The notes under the pieces: generated by a model
Database searches by the model: none
Seen by the model: the letters and a program-made list of their open reading frames with translations, nothing else
Told to the model about the DNA's origin: nothing
Source: Microdochium bolleyi
Taxonomy: Eukaryota > Ascomycota > Sordariomycetes > Xylariales > Microdochiaceae
Reading direction: 5' to 3'
Length of the DNA: 64,000 nucleotides
Assembly (NCBI GenBank): GCA_001566295.1
Contig: KQ964247.1
Coordinates: forward strand, 1,054,001 to 1,118,000
Shown: positions 11,937 to 24,700 of the stretch, in pieces
Numbering within the stretch: the stretch's first letter is position 1
Layout of the letters: every line of letters begins with the position of its first letter
Made by a program: the position numbers and the translations under genes

Positions 11937-12643
11937 GTGTGTGAACAGTATAGAAGGATCGCAGATCGGACGACTTACAAATGGGAGAGGAGGGAAGATT
12001 TACCGCAACGACGGAATCGATCTTACGAGGAACAGTCGGAGGCGGATGATTGATATACTCGGCATACCACGTAGCAGATTCTCCGTCCTAGTAGTCCGTG
12101 TGGCAGCGCAAAGGACCACAGATGTAGTCCCATCCTAGGCAAGTATGGACCTGCCCTGTTGCGGAAAAAAACCTGAGTTTGGAACCACATGGAGAAAGGC
12201 AACCTGACCAAAGAGTTGTTGATGCCAGGCTGCACGCATGAAGTACATCTCATGAATCAAGCAGTCTTCACTAAATCGCATTCCCAAGTCTCGTGGAGCC
12301 ATCCATCAATAATGGCAATGGTGTGACAACGAGCAGCGATACATGTGATGACTAGTGGCAAATGCTCTTAACCAGTCTGCAACTTGGTTACGCGGAAGCA
12401 GGGGCTCGATAATATTCGCGCTCGTCGACTGATCTCCAGACTCATGAAGTTGGACTGCGTGGCCGTCATTATCATGGTGGTTCCATTCATGCAATGAGTT
12501 TGTTCTGTATCCCTTTTTAAAAATTTATTTTATTCTTTTACTTGCTGCTACATCCCCGTCGTAACTGTTTTCGTTATGCCGAACCTGGCGGGCGTGTCCG
12601 TGTCCGCCTTCGTGACTGTGCGTTCCCACCGGGCACATTGCGC
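11937..12643. other. Convergent intergenic region, RAD1 / copper transporter
   Basis: RAD1 and the CTR gene point at each other across these 707 bp. An AT-rich patch near 12510-12540 (runs of A and T) may serve 3' end formation. No gene was recognised. Confidence 0.45.
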
Positions 12644-13367
12644 TTAGTGCTCGCTGCTTCCAGTGTACCGCCCGACGGCGAGACTGCCTACAAACGTGCC
12701 CGCGAGGATGGAGAGGAAGTACCCGACGTTCATGGTCATGACGGCCAACATGCTAAAGATTGGACGGATTAGTGCCAGTGCTCGATGGTCCGTCCGCCCG
12801 CGGAAATGGAACGCAATCGACAAGTCGCGGGCATTTGCAGCCACGGACAAGAGGGGAAAGAACTTACAGCATGTACCCGACGCCGACGATGACGGTGTCG
12901 AACAGCGCCCGGAGCGGGTCGACAGACAGGCGCCAGGGCCTCTTCTGGGCGGCGAGCCCGTCCCGCCTTTGGAGCACCATGACTTTCTCCTCGACGCCGT
13001 TCTCGGACAGCGTGAGGCCCTTGCGGCTCTCCGAGTCGCGCGCGACGCGCTCGGCCATCGTGCCCTTGCCCTGCACCACGACGTACCGCCGGGCCATCTC
13101 GGCGTCGAGCCAGCGCGCCTCGGCGGCGTTCTTGCCCCAGAGGAGCATGCGGAAGACGATGGCCAGGGCGGCGAGGAAGATGCAGGTCCCCGCGTAGGCG
13201 CCGGTGCTGGCGGGCGTCCAGGCCGTCGAGTAGAGGGACGTGGCCATGGAGGTCTGGAAGATGGACATCATGTGCATGGGCTGCGCGGCGTCCGACGAGG
13301 ACGAGGCGGAGCCGGAGCCCATGTCCATGTCCATGGACCCGTGCGCGCCAGTGCCGTGGGGAGCCAT
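12644..13367 (-). CDS. CTR-family copper transporter
   Basis: Two exons, 13367-12868 and 12752-12644, encode 202 residues; the intron has a GTAAGT donor and a CTTTAG acceptor, phase 2. The N-terminus is Met/His rich (MAPHGTGAHGSMDMDMGSG, then MHMMS), as in Ctr proteins that collect Cu(I). Transmembrane segment 1 lies near 55-77 and is followed by a long cytosolic loop of about 90 residues. TM2 carries the pore motif M-x3-M (MLAVMTMNVGYF), and TM3 carries the GxxxG packing motif (GTFVG). Three TMs, with TM2 and TM3 separated by a tight turn, are diagnostic of the trimeric channel family. Whether it works at the plasma membrane or the vacuole (Ctr2/Ctr4 type) cannot be told from sequence. A copper-regulated promoter is plausible but not shown. 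Confidence 0.93.
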
Positions 13368-16300
13368 GGTTGAATTGTGGATGATGTTTTAGCCTGGGCA
13401 GGCTGCTTCGCAAGAGTCGTGGTAGAAGAAAGAGCAAGTATGTGTGTGGGTGCCTATCTCTCGTCGTTGAATTCTCCGCGGGTTCCGAGCAGACTGCGAG
13501 CAAACTCGGGGATGCCGAGTTGTTTAGGCGGGTGCGTTGATTATCGTGTGCTGGATCCTTCTCGTCCCGCGAGATGGATGGTCAGGAATGGAGTGTCTCG
13601 GTTGAGATGTCGAGAGCCGCGTCCAGGGAGGTGCAGTAGTATCAAAAAGTGCGCAACGAGTGAGGTCAAGGCGAGGAGTCTACAGCTCGGGCGCAGTGGA
13701 CGGTATAAGGTTCGCTTGGACCCCGGACAGAGTGGCACAAAGATTGTTGCAAGAGGCTCGGGCTGCTTATCTATCCGGCAATGCTGCTTAAACGTGCTCA
13801 CTCACGCAGACAGCCGCAGGGTCCCGGCACCCACCTGAGAACCACGAGACGCCTCAGCCTGGCCGTCGCGGCTCAAAAGGACGGAGCGGCGTCAGGTCGT
13901 CTCGCGAGTGGCAGAGGGAGGGGCGGGCCCTGCAGCAGCACCGAGGGGAGCAATAACTTGCTCAAACCTTCGCAGTCCTCTCAGCCAGCCGGCCCGCCCA
14001 GGCCCAGCTGAGTCTAGTTTGTGTGGGGTGGGGTGGGGAGCCAAGTTCCATCTGTCTCCATCGAATAAGCTATCAAGGTCCTCGAGCCCAGGCACGGCCC
14101 TGATTGGTCAAGCCCACTTGAGACCGGCTTACTTAAGCTAAGGTCGCGAATGCGCCCTGGACCCTTCTGCTTCCAGGTCTTGGCGCTTCATCTGTGTTTC
14201 CAGGCTGTGAGAGCCTCATTCGGCCGCAAGACTCTCCGGCCCAACGCGCGGCTGATGATTGCTATCAGACGACTTTCAGCCCATCGACATAGAGATATAT
14301 ATAGCATGTTTCAGTAATGTCTGGAAATACAACACTTCATCACCCAGCAGGGTCAAAACTTGCTCTCATACTTTAAAGCGATATGTCCATTTCTGTAACC
14401 GAGTTAGTGCTCTTCAGCCGTTCGCTGATGACAGTGCTCTTCGTCACGCGCTGGACCCCAGTTCACGTTGGTTCGGTCACGTTGAGCAGCATTGTGGTAT
14501 CGTTGCCGTCCCCAATCTCGGTCCTTGACCACTGTATTGTCTAGTTTGCAGCTAAAACACTCGGAGTCCTTCTTGCCGGGACAGCAAGCCCTTAGTCACA
14601 ACACTCTCCAACCCAAATTTCAAGGTGGAACCAAACTCGAGAGACGGGGGTTTTATGTGACCGTTTTGTATGATTTTTTCATTTCATGACTTCCAGAATG
14701 TAAAAAATTGAAAACACCAAGACCCTTTCCTTCCGAATTGTTGTTAGGCTTGCAATCTGTTGGTAGGAAAGCCCGGAGAGTGGATGGACTGCGCTGTGCA
14801 GGCCCGTGTTGATTGTCCTCCATCGTGGTCCAACGCCAAGTCCAGTGGTGTTCCAGAGAGTTGGAGGGATTGAGCAAGCTGGAGGTGTCTAGCAGCTTGC
14901 GTTTCAAAACACCGAATCATCCTCTCGAAAAAGTGGTGTGAAGCTGGATCATCCCAGTGGTGGCTGAGAAGAAATGAAGGTTGTCGCGAAGGTCGAATGA
15001 TGGTGTTTGAGCCAGGGTTCAAGTTGATGTGTCGGCCTCCTGGCTCCCAGTCTATCTTGGCCCGTGTCCCCGGAAGGGGCACGGTTCCATTCGACGTAAA
15101 AGAAATCGACTGGTTGCCTCGTTCCTCAGTCGCAGAGGAGGTGGCAGCCGCGTCTACAAACTCCGAGAGACGGCTTCAATCGCAAGGGCGCTGAGCAGTG
15201 TTTTCGCGCGGCGGTCGGGGCAGGGTCACGGCTTCTCGTCGATCCGGCACTCCGGGAGCATCGAGGGGACGACGCATCAACACGGAGAGTTCCACCCGGA
15301 GAGAGCTGCTGGACACGCTAGTCCCTGACACGGCAAACATCGCGAATCATGTCGTCGGCGGCAACAACCTGCGAGAAACAAAACATCTTCGACCGGAGGA
15401 GTCGCGTATCAGGTGAGTGATAGTTGTGGTCCCTAGGCACAACACTGCCACCTGCACAGCTGCAGTCGAGGGGTGGCGAGGCGGGGGTTTCCGGCAACTC
15501 CTGCGCGCAACTCTGGGACGTGGAAGGTCGTCAACCTGAGGCGACAGATCAGGAGGCCTGCCGTGCGAGCAGACGGGACGCGCCGGTATGGGGAGCAGTG
15601 GGCTCACCCTGCCAGGCGGTCAAACCAGGAAAGCTCAAGCGGGCGGCACCGACGATTACCGCAAGTCGGGGATAAGCGGGAGCGTCTGACTGCGTGCAAG
15701 AAGAGGAGGACCGGTCAAAACTCGAACTCTTCACCCGCGCCGCAGCCAGCCCGCCATCGTGGATCCCCCCGAAAGAGGACACCACGGGACAGGCTGGCCG
15801 TGTGCGGCGTGGGGCTGCTACGTGCCCGGCCTCGCGAAAGCAGGGGGGGAAGCGGCTACACGGCGAGCATGAGGAGAGAAAGGAGAAGACTCGTGCGAAG
15901 GCGTGCGGGAGGCGGGCGGTTGGGCGGTACATATACTGAGACGTGCTGGCCAATCACGTGGAACCTGCATGGTGGAGGGCGGGAGCTACGTTAGCAGGAG
16001 CTACGTCACTCTTGACAGGGAGCCAAGTGGGGCAGGCGCGGAAGTGTCAAAATCAAGGCACTGGCACATGAACGACAAAAGCCATCGAGATCTGGTGCAG
16101 AGATTGTTGTCGGTGGAAGAGAATACGGATGCACATGGTTCTCTCCAGGGGGGGCCATCACTTCCCATCAGAGAGGATACCTGAATACAGAAGTGGCCAC
16201 ACGTCCGAACCTCGATCTCGTCCATGCCGAGATCTGCAAAGACGCGGCAGAGGCAGTGGGCATGGTCGAATGTGGTGAAGCAGACGAAGGCCTATGGAGT

Positions 16301-17298
16301 TAGGCCACAAGTGTCGTCGGTCTATTTGTGGGCTCAAAGCGTGGATGAAGTCATCGACGGCTCGCCGACTCTGGGGCGCCGTTGGATGCGTGTAGTCAGC
16401 TTGCACAACGTGGCACGACATCCGGCACTCGGACACCGGACAGGTACTGCTCGACCTCGCCGGGGCTCGCGACTGGGCAGGTGGCAGTCTGCAACCTTGC
16501 GGCAAGTAACCTTAATCTTGGAGGAATGAAAGCTCCGGCCTGGGCATCGTGAGCGCGCACAAGAATGGCTCAGGCCAGGGTTGTTCGGGCTCAGTGCCGG
16601 ACGAGCATGGACAGGACCCGCTCCCGCCGACGTCATCTCCACAACAACGAGACCCTTTTCGCAGATTCGGTGTTTGCAATTTTGTCTCGTCTCTTTTTTC
16701 GGAGCAAGGCTCGCTAGGGACCAGCCAGCCAGGCGCATGCCTGTGGTCATGATGACGGAGCCCCCCTGCACTGTCGGAGCAGCCACCCCATCGCCCCAAA
16801 AGGGAGCTCTCGCGGTGCACCTGTGAGCGCGGGATGACGTCAAGCTCCAGCACGGCAAGCAGCCTTCTTTGGTCTTTTCGTGTCACCTGCCGACCCTGCA
16901 TCCTCTGATTTGGTGCTGATCCCTGGCGCGATGACATACCTTAATCTCTGCGATGATGTCGTTGCGTGACTCGATGCCTTTGGCAGCATGCGACAATGGC
17001 AGGCACTAGCGAGCCTTACATGCGTGTGTTTGACATATCGTAGGTACCTTGGTAGGTCCAGGCGGCCTCCTGTGCTGTCTCGACATCCCGCCTTGCCGCA
17101 TCGAGCACCTGCCCATCCTCGACGCTTTTTGTATAAGACGTCTTCAGCTCTCGCCCTCCACAAACTACACCGTCTCGCCTCATTCACAAACCATCAGCTC
17201 TACATCCAACTCAAGCCTTGGGACCATCCACCACCAGCCCAACCCACACACAAGACTATCCCACACCCACCACTCACAACAACAAACAAATCTCCACA
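13368..17298. other. Gene-poor interval, 3.9 kb
   Basis: No gene is supported between the copper transporter and the miniprotein at 17299. The many ORFs (for example 173 codons at 15473-15994, plus strand) are Arg/Pro/Gly rich, overlap one another on both strands and show no motif. The left end must hold the CTR promoter. A CCAAT box directly followed by CACGTG lies near 15950-15960. The right end is the promoter of the miniprotein gene. Confidence 0.45.
17132..17137 (+). promoter_or_regulatory. TATA box and pyrimidine-rich leader of the miniprotein gene
   Basis: A TATAAG element stands 162 bases before the ATG at 17299. The sequence between is a long C/A- and C/T-rich leader with almost no G (17200-17298), a layout common in highly expressed fungal genes. 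Strong expression is inferred, not shown. Confidence 0.5.
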
Positions 17299-17587
17299 AT
17301 GGGCGCCGTCTTCTCTTGTGTACGTAAACCCTCATCCATATCGCCCGAGCACTAGGACCAGCAGCTAACATGCCACCCCCGCACAACAGATCCGTGACGC
17401 CTTCCGCGCCGTCGGCCGCGCCATCATGGCCGTCGTCAGCGGCATCGGCGGCATCATCACCGCCATCGTCCACGGCGTCGTCAGCTTCATCGGCGTCATC
17501 GTCAGCTTCCTCACCTGCGGCTACTGCGGCGGCAAGCGCAAGGGCCGCACCGGAGGCGGCCACCACGCGCGCACTAGTCGAGTCTAG
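17299..17587 (+). CDS. Small, probably acylated hydrophobic protein, 72 residues
   Basis: Two exons, 17299-17319 and 17390-17587. The intron starts GTACGT, has a GCTAACATG branch and ends CAACAG. Exon 1 encodes MGAVFSC and exon 2 continues IRDAFRAVGRAIMAVVSG. The N-terminus fits N-myristoylation (Gly2, Ser6) with an adjacent Cys7 for palmitoylation. Residues about 18-55 are an almost unbroken Ile/Val/Gly/Ala helix that could lie in or on a membrane, followed by a Cys pair (TCGYCGG) and a basic tail (KRKGRTGGG). I think similar small proteins exist in other filamentous fungi, but I know no function. Membrane attachment through lipid and helix is an inference from the motif. Confidence 0.75.
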
Positions 17588-18194
17588 AGAGGCCGGCATC
17601 GAGTCCTGTCGAGTGGCCGCCCAGGCACCACCACTAGATACTAGGGGATGAGGCGGTGCTTTCACAGGCAACCGCGCAGGAGGATCCACGAGGCGTTCTG
17701 AGCGGAAGGAGCATCATTCATGATCATTACCACATCGCTCGGATAAATACCCCCCCGTTGTTGTTTTCTTTTCGCTTTTGTTTAATGCTCGAACGACTAT
17801 ACGATACCCAATACCAGAATTCACATCTGTACTACCACCAATACTTTACCGTGCCACGAACTGTACTGCCTACCTGTGCTGTCTGCAATGTTCACGGTGA
17901 TTTATATCAAACCTGGACAAAATTATCTCAACTCAACGCTTCCCCGGTGGCGATTCTGCAGTACACGAAGAACATTTCTCGGATCCGGCCACTTCCCGCC
18001 ATCGTGTCCTACACCATCCTCTCCAAGCAGATGCTGCGTTTGCTGTTCTGCACTCGAAGCGGTAGTTTGCCCAAAGGCACTCACTCAGGGAGGAAGCGGA
18101 CACTCCCACTTCTCGAGATTCGCGCCCCCCAGTTGAGCAAACGCCGACGGATGAGTACACGGACAGAGCGATCGGGTTGACAGCGCCACACACC

Positions 18195-18243
<49 letters not shown>

Positions 18244-19066
18244 CAACTTCCTGTCGGCCATACCTCACGCTGCAGTTCGTCGTGTCCGCCAGGTGCCTCC
18301 CTTGGGCAAGTCCCTCATGACAAAGAAAACAATAACCAGGCTAGTGGTAGATATATTCCCTTGTAGTCCTCTGAGGAGGAAGACAAGAAGGAGAAAACAC
18401 AGAAAATTGCTAAACATCGGAACACCGGGGTCCGAATGTCTAACGAATCCAGGCAAAGGAGGGAGGGGAAGGGAGAATGAGAACCAAGAAACAAAACAAA
18501 AAAAGGACCAAAGGAATATAGGAGGAAGGAGAACAAATGAAAGTCTGCGTAATACTCGCCGAGAACTGAACAGGCACAGTCTCCACAAGCAAGGCGGGAG
18601 CCATAATTCAGAGTTCGAGGCCTCAGTCAGGTAGGGATGTCAACGATAGGGGACGGTCTGGGCTACTACGGACTTGACGTAGAGGACCACACGCAAGCCA
18701 CATGATGATACACGGAAACACCTTTATGTTATGGGACTATCGATCTTCCCTCCTTTTAAACAACAGTGGTTGCTATATATTGTCATGACTTTGTGTAGTA
18801 AGCTAAACATAAAAACGCTGCAGCCAAGACTGGCTGCCGTGGAATGTGGTATATCTAATTGCTGCTCAAGTCGTCTCGGATGCCTCCAGACAAATGGCAG
18901 AGCAACAAGACACGAATTGATGCTTGCTGACCCAGGCCGGATGTCCCACTGGACCCGCGACGAACAAAAAACGGAGGAGAAAAAATTGAAAAGAAAAAAA
19001 AGAGTGCCCGAGGGCAGGAGAATAACTAGACTTCCAAGGAAGTTTCAGAGAGACTATATCGAAAAT
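17588..19066. other. Intergenic, 1.48 kb
   Basis: The stretch follows the miniprotein gene and faces the 3' end of the tetraspanin gene. It holds the CA microsatellite at 18203-18241 and A-rich, low-complexity sequence at 18320-18540 and 18960-19010. The ORFs present (for example 17656-18180) are not convincing. Confidence 0.45.
18187..18242. repeat. CA dinucleotide microsatellite
   Basis: About 20 perfect CA units (18203-18241) preceded by a few CACC units. It is noncoding and likely length-polymorphic. Confidence 0.95.
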
Positions 19067-19919
19067 CTAGAATCCTCCCATCCTCGCACCGCTCTTCTCA
19101 TCAATGTGCCTGTACCGCTCGCGCTCCTTGCGGTCCTTGAGTAGGCAGGCGAGCGCCATGATGAGCAAGGCATCGAGGCCGACCATGCCGAACACGGCCG
19201 TGAAGACGACGTCGATCTTGTTGTTGCCAAAGGCCGACAGCGGCGCCGCGCAGCCTCGCATGAGCGCTGAGGATGCCGGGCTGGGGCAGGTTGGGTTCGT
19301 GACGAACGCAGGCGACGTGCTGTTGGTGAATCCGCAGCAGGAGAACTACACGAGTGTAACAAGCCGATGTCAGTGTTCCGTAGTTGTCGTGTAGATGGGG
19401 CATCGAGATGAGGTGATCAGGACTTACAGCTGTCTGCAGGAGGCTCTGCACCTCGGCAGGCTGGGCAACCCAGATACCGCTAAAGCGCTCGCGCATCTTG
19501 AGGGTCGTGGTCCAGAGGTTGATGCCAATGCCCATGGTGAAGAGGGCGTTGACCACTACCAGGTACCCAGCGACCTTGAGCCAGCCACGGGATCCAGTGG
19601 CCAGGCCGGGCAGAGTGAAGGCGAAGATGATAAAGGTGAGAACAGCATTGGCGATGCCCACTACGGCAAAGAACACCCAAAGTTAGTCCACAGCTCCCAG
19701 AGAAGGAGCCGCGTGCTTCCCGCATTGACAACGCGATCTGCCAAGCTTACCATTAAAGGGGAAGTCTCTGTACAAGAGGTTCTTGGCCACCTCCATGCCA
19801 TCTGTTGCTTGCTGGGAGACGGTCTGCTGGACAATGACGGAGAATCCGAGCATGAGAGCGCCACCAACTGCGAACATAAAGTCGGCGAACACAAACGCCG
19901 CGAGAATCTTGTTGACCAT
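19067..19919 (-). CDS. PLS1: Pls1-type fungal tetraspanin
   Basis: Three exons, 19919-19751, 19660-19428 and 19345-19067, encode 226 residues. Intron donors are GTAAGC and GTAAGT; the first intron has an ACTAAC branch. Four transmembrane segments lie near 6-30, 58-76, 84-106 and 178-203. The large extracellular loop contains the tetraspanin hallmark CCG (137-139) with further Cys at about 154 and 166. The short cytosolic tail is charged (LLKDRKERERYRHIDEKSG). Size, Cys pattern and the FSCCGFTNSTSPAF segment match the Pls1 class, which organises NADPH-oxidase-dependent polarised outgrowth: penetration pegs in plant pathogens and ascospore germination in saprobes. Tetraspanin assignment is firm; the Pls1 orthology is by resemblance and length. 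Confidence 0.9.
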
Positions 19920-21476
19920 GGTTGCTGTCGTTCAAAGTCGAGCCCAAATGGATGCCGATCTTCCTACTTCGAAGGCAAATCCTTCCGCTCCGTAATTGAC
20001 GTCTCCGTGAAGTTCCTCCCTGGCTCGATTTCCCCTTGTTGGTGCGTGTGCGTGTGCGTGTATTGTGTGTAAGGGTGATTTGCGACTTGACGGCCGGCGT
20101 CGTGCGTGTAAATCGTCGAATCGAAAAGAACCAGCGGTCTGGTTGGAGCTCTGTGACGGGATAGTGCTCACCGGGAGCCCGCGGTCCGATTAAAGAAAGG
20201 ACTGTCGCAAAAGAAGCGGCTTTGGAAAAATTAAAAAAGAGGCAGATGAATGAAGGAGAGATCACGTATTTCCTACACCTCGACCAGTCGATGGTGAAAC
20301 GGAAACGAGTTTGGCCGCGACACAGTCGAAAAGAGAAGAGAAAGGACAAGACGGAGCCCAGAGGAGGGTTAGGCTTGGTCTCGAACAGGGCCAGAAGAGA
20401 GCGAGGAAAGAAGAATTAGGCAAGGAGCAGGGGCACCCTCGTCGAGATGGCGCCACGCGTATAGAGAATAGAAACGCAACCAGGCGCGAGAAGAAACACA
20501 GGCGACGAAGAGGCACGCACGTCAGTCGATGTTCACGAAGAAGGGAGGGCAGTGTGAAGGCAACGAGAGTCACAAAGGGGGTCGAGACCACGAGACAACC
20601 AGGCGATGCGATGCGGCTCCGCCGGCGATGCCAGGGCTGGGCCAGCCAAGCGACCGGGATCCTGGCGGGTTCTGGTGTAGTCATGACACAAGGACGGAGT
20701 TGAGATGGCCTGACCTGGGCGGCCACGCATTCGAGGCATCGGGGCAGACCCGGCAGAGCTGGGCGCAGAGCTGTGTGCAGACCCGGAGGCAGGAGTGATC
20801 CCCGACAGGGACGGTTTCATGAGGCTGTCGCAGCCGTCACAGGTCTGCCTCCTGCCCCTGCCGAGCCCCGGCCTGCCGGGCCCCACCCCGGCCGTTTGCT
20901 ACCTCGCTCCTCTGCACGGGCCACCATGCACGCCGTTGCACCCAGAGCCTCCCGGGCCCAGACCATTCATCTGCCCATTGCCCACCGCTCTGAAGCCACG
21001 CTGCTACAACCTCGACAGCGGCTCCCTTCTGTGACGAGATGCGAAGTGCATTGCGACTCACCACGCGCGCGCGTCGTGAGGATTCGTTTCGGAGTCACAC
21101 GTGGTCTGCCTGTCGCACCTGAGCTTGGGCATCATTAGTTCGAATTCCTCTGGGCGCTGGCTTACATCACTGATGCACGTGATTCTGCAAGCACGATGCT
21201 GAAACCTGCCAAAGCTGCTCGCTTTTCACAACGGAAATGTGAAATCGCTGTTCGAGATTTGTGCGGACTGACGACTTCTGTATACGCGTGCGTACCCTGT
21301 GAACGGCCACGCAGCTGTGCAGCCCTATCTGGCTGGCCTGTAAAGAGTTCGACATCCACGGCTCCCCATCATGGTGGATACACGATGGATCTTCGTACCT
21401 TGGGCCCACGACGACCAAAAAGGACAAATCGAGCCAAAAAGCTATCGTCAACTACGCAGGTTGACAGTGATGAACC

Positions 21477-21548
21477 CTCTCGATCGGGGAATTGAACCCC
21501 GGCCACCTGCGTGACAAGCAGGTATCCTGACCACTAGACGAATCGATT
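21477..21548 (-). tRNA. tRNA-Asp (GTC), acceptor stem imperfect
   Basis: On the minus strand a 72-base cloverleaf can be drawn. The anticodon stem is CCTGC/GCAGG around loop TTGTCAC (anticodon GTC), the T stem CGGGG/CCCCG around TTCAATT, and the D arm contains AGTGGTCAG. In the acceptor stem five inner pairs form but positions 1-72 (A-A) and 2-71 (A-G) do not pair, where Asp tRNAs normally begin with T. The 5' side runs directly into ten A residues on this strand. A TTTTT terminator lies downstream at about 21436-21440. It may be a functional gene with an odd end, or a pseudogene truncated at its 5' base. Confidence 0.7.
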
Positions 21549-21677
21549 TTTTTTTTCGTTCCCAGTGTCGTCGTTGAAAAACCGGGCTGCTTTGATTGCA
21601 CGATTCTGTCCTCATGCGGTAGCGCTGGCTATATACCTGCTTCGTGGGGGTACAGTTTCGACACTGATATCGTTGAG

Positions 21678-21705
21678 CTGGAGCCTGGAGCCTGGAGCCT
21701 GGAGC
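21678..21705. repeat. Tandem repeat, four copies of CTGGAGC
   Basis: Four perfect head-to-tail copies of a 7-base unit in noncoding sequence. No function is evident. Confidence 0.85.
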
Positions 21706-24700
21706 ATGACGACATGACAAGACAGCATCAGTCTGCGCGACTTTATCCTCGCCGGTAGACAAAGATCTCTGGCCGCTCAGTGACTGAGTATATGGAAAGT
21801 TGTGACAACGCGATTATACTATGTCTTTGAGAGCCAGTGCGGTCCGGAGACACTTTTGGGCGTGATTTTTCGGCTTGTGTTCCATGTTGTCAAGAATCGG
21901 CCCGTACGTGCTAGGCATTGTGAGCGTGGACGTCAGCCACAAGTGTCCCCCTTATGCCAGCTCGAGGCACGGTTTATGGCTGTTGGTTCAATGCTGATGA
22001 CTCCATGGTTACTGCTCATAAATGTTGAATACAAGCACGTCTGGCAACCTCCCGAGCGCACGTGATCGTCCAAGCGGCAAAATCGGGGTTATCTCAGTGC
22101 AAAGTGATGTCTGTTTTGCGTCGGATATGCTCGTAAGACTCAGTCGTTGTGGGTGAAACTCATTCATGGAATTCCTTTGCACTGCTGAGCGGGCACATTT
22201 GCAATGCAAGCTATTGTGTCGCCATTGCCTGTAGAATCAATGCTAATTACACAGCAGTGTGTAGTACCTTTCTGCTCAGCGGCGAGCTCGCGCGAAGACA
22301 CCTGGAGCTGAAGTGGCAAGGCAAGCCACAATCAATGCCCATTGAGTGAGGGCAGCCGCGGCCTTCTCGTGTGTTTTGTGTTCATGCAGGCTTTGCCAAT
22401 GGATTCATGCGACGTAAACCCTTGTCCAGATCGGCGTGACTTCCTGGGAGACGTTGTGGGCGCAGAGTGTGAGGCGGAGTAGATTTCGGAAGAATGGCCA
22501 GCCTGGCACAATTACTGCTCTTGGTTGTCTGTCTCTCGCTCATTCGCTAATACCCTGGGCGATCTTTGCGCACGGTCTGGATGCCACCATGCGCGCATCG
22601 AGAGTCGTGGCTTTTCCATCTTGAAAAGTGAAGGCTGGGGATCTGGTCAGCAGTGAACCCTGTTTGTCAGATGATACATGCCGGGCGAGCGCGTGCCATG
22701 GGACCTGGTCAACGATGATCTCAATATTGACGAGGCTCGCTCTGTCATGAGTTTATCTTTGCCAGAGCCTTGCGAAATATGATTCGACGGCAAGGGTTGC
22801 GGGATGACCGCTCACCACACGGCACATAGGCCGTGTGCTTTGTCATAATCTGGCGCTGTTGAAGAGACTGTGATGGCGAGAAAGATATATGACAAGAGAT
22901 GGGCATGTGATGCAACGCGTTTCAAATGAACTGTCGTGGCCTGTAGCGTGGCTTGAGATCAGCATTGGTGAAGCAAATGTTGGACTATTGACACAGTAAT
23001 ACTGTGAGCTCACTTTGCGGACACGGTACATCCTTGATCTGCTGGGTGAGATGCGGAACCCCCCCTGGTCGCCGACTCCGCCTCAACCTGCCATCAGCGA
23101 CCCTTGTGTTCCGACTGGGCATGTGCTGCAACGCTGGCACACCGTCCCCAACTGTAGGAAGGAAATCCAAGCGCAACTGCGAGACCCTTGTCGGCACAAA
23201 GTGGCTCGAGTGGGCGGCCGTGGTGGCGTGGTCCTTGTATCCGAACATCGCCTAGTGAAGCAGCGGACGGGCAGAGCTGGCTGCAACACGATTCCCATTT
23301 CTGGACAGCTCAGCCATTGTCATTGGCCGGCACAGCGACGGTCCATGGACGAAAGCAGCAAGACCAGGGAACGAAAGTGAAATTAGGTCCGCATAAAGGA
23401 CAGAATGGCGGCCAGGCAATGAAGGTCAGACACGCGGGAAATGGACGCGACCGACCTTGTGGAAAGGCCTCTGACGAGAGACACATGAAGACACGGCGGC
23501 GGGCAGGTGCAGCCTCGGCGCTGGTGGGGCAAGATGGAAGTTGCGGTGCATCTAACTGTCCGAAGGCCGCGTGCTGGATTCATCGGAGTGGCGACGAGAC
23601 GACGCAGTAATTGTGCGCGGGTGGGCCTGCCGATGAGCCTGACGATCGCCTGGTAGGACGGCGTCGAGATTGTGCGTCCAGCTTCTTGTCGAAGTCCCCA
23701 TGACAACAGTCGAGACATTCTCCAAGTCGTCTCCGCACGGGCTCTTGTATCGACTTCCGAGCGATCGATCAGCAACCAAGGCTGAGATGATTGTGCAATC
23801 CACCGCGGCACACCAGCATGCCATCTGGTGCTCAGTGCTTCGCGAATACCCACCACCGCCCGTGGTCCGCCCCGCGAATCAAGGCTCGAGAATAACAACA
23901 GCGATTCCGTCTTCGGTAGGTGTCAACCGGATCGTGCTCGCAATATATCGGATACCTGACCCATGCTTTGCTGACTGCCTCCTGCGCGGTTCCACTGGTC
24001 AATCAGGATGAGAGAAAATACTTCTCATGCCATGCTTTCTGCGTAGAGCTCAACATTGCCCGAGCTACGGAGCAGAGGACAACGGCGTGACAGCCCCGTT
24101 TCCGGCCTTGTGGAATCTGGCACCAACATGGTAAGACACCCAGGCAATGTGCCTCATGTCCCGAAGCAGCCGGAGTGTCAAGTGACATGCCTTGGACAAG
24201 CAGTGCGGGCAGGCAACATGCCCGATGCCGCGTTCAGAGCTCCACCGTCGAGGCGATCTCCCTCCCCAGTCATCCTCCTGGGCACCCGACGTCTCTTCAG
24301 GAGGGCTCAGGGCGGCAGTCTTGCACAAGCTCAACGGCTTTTTGACAAACATGCAAACGCCCCTCCGTCCCCGGGCACGTGCATCACATGCAGGCTAAAA
24401 TGGTGTACCACGCCAGCGTTTTCGAGAATGGGAGTGGAGCGGGTGTTGGAGGCTGCAGAGGCTTGTTGTGAGAGATGTGCTTGACGTGCTGGAAGAACCT
24501 GGAAAGCCCGCCCTGGCGGCGCTGCAAATGCTGCTCCCCGAATCTGCCTGCACATGCACGCTAGAGAGCAAGCCCCTCCCCATCACCCCTACTGGAGCCC
24601 CGTAATCTGGTCTAGGCTGGACTGTGGCCAGGCAGGCAGGCGCGCTACTGCACTGCTCTCACAAGCTTCATCTCTTGTCCGCGCCCTCCAGCAGGCGGAG

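Noticed and set aside
13955..13968. TTGCTCA resembling a copper-response site upstream of the CTR gene
   Set aside because: One imperfect copy about 600 bases upstream is expected by chance; no cluster was seen.
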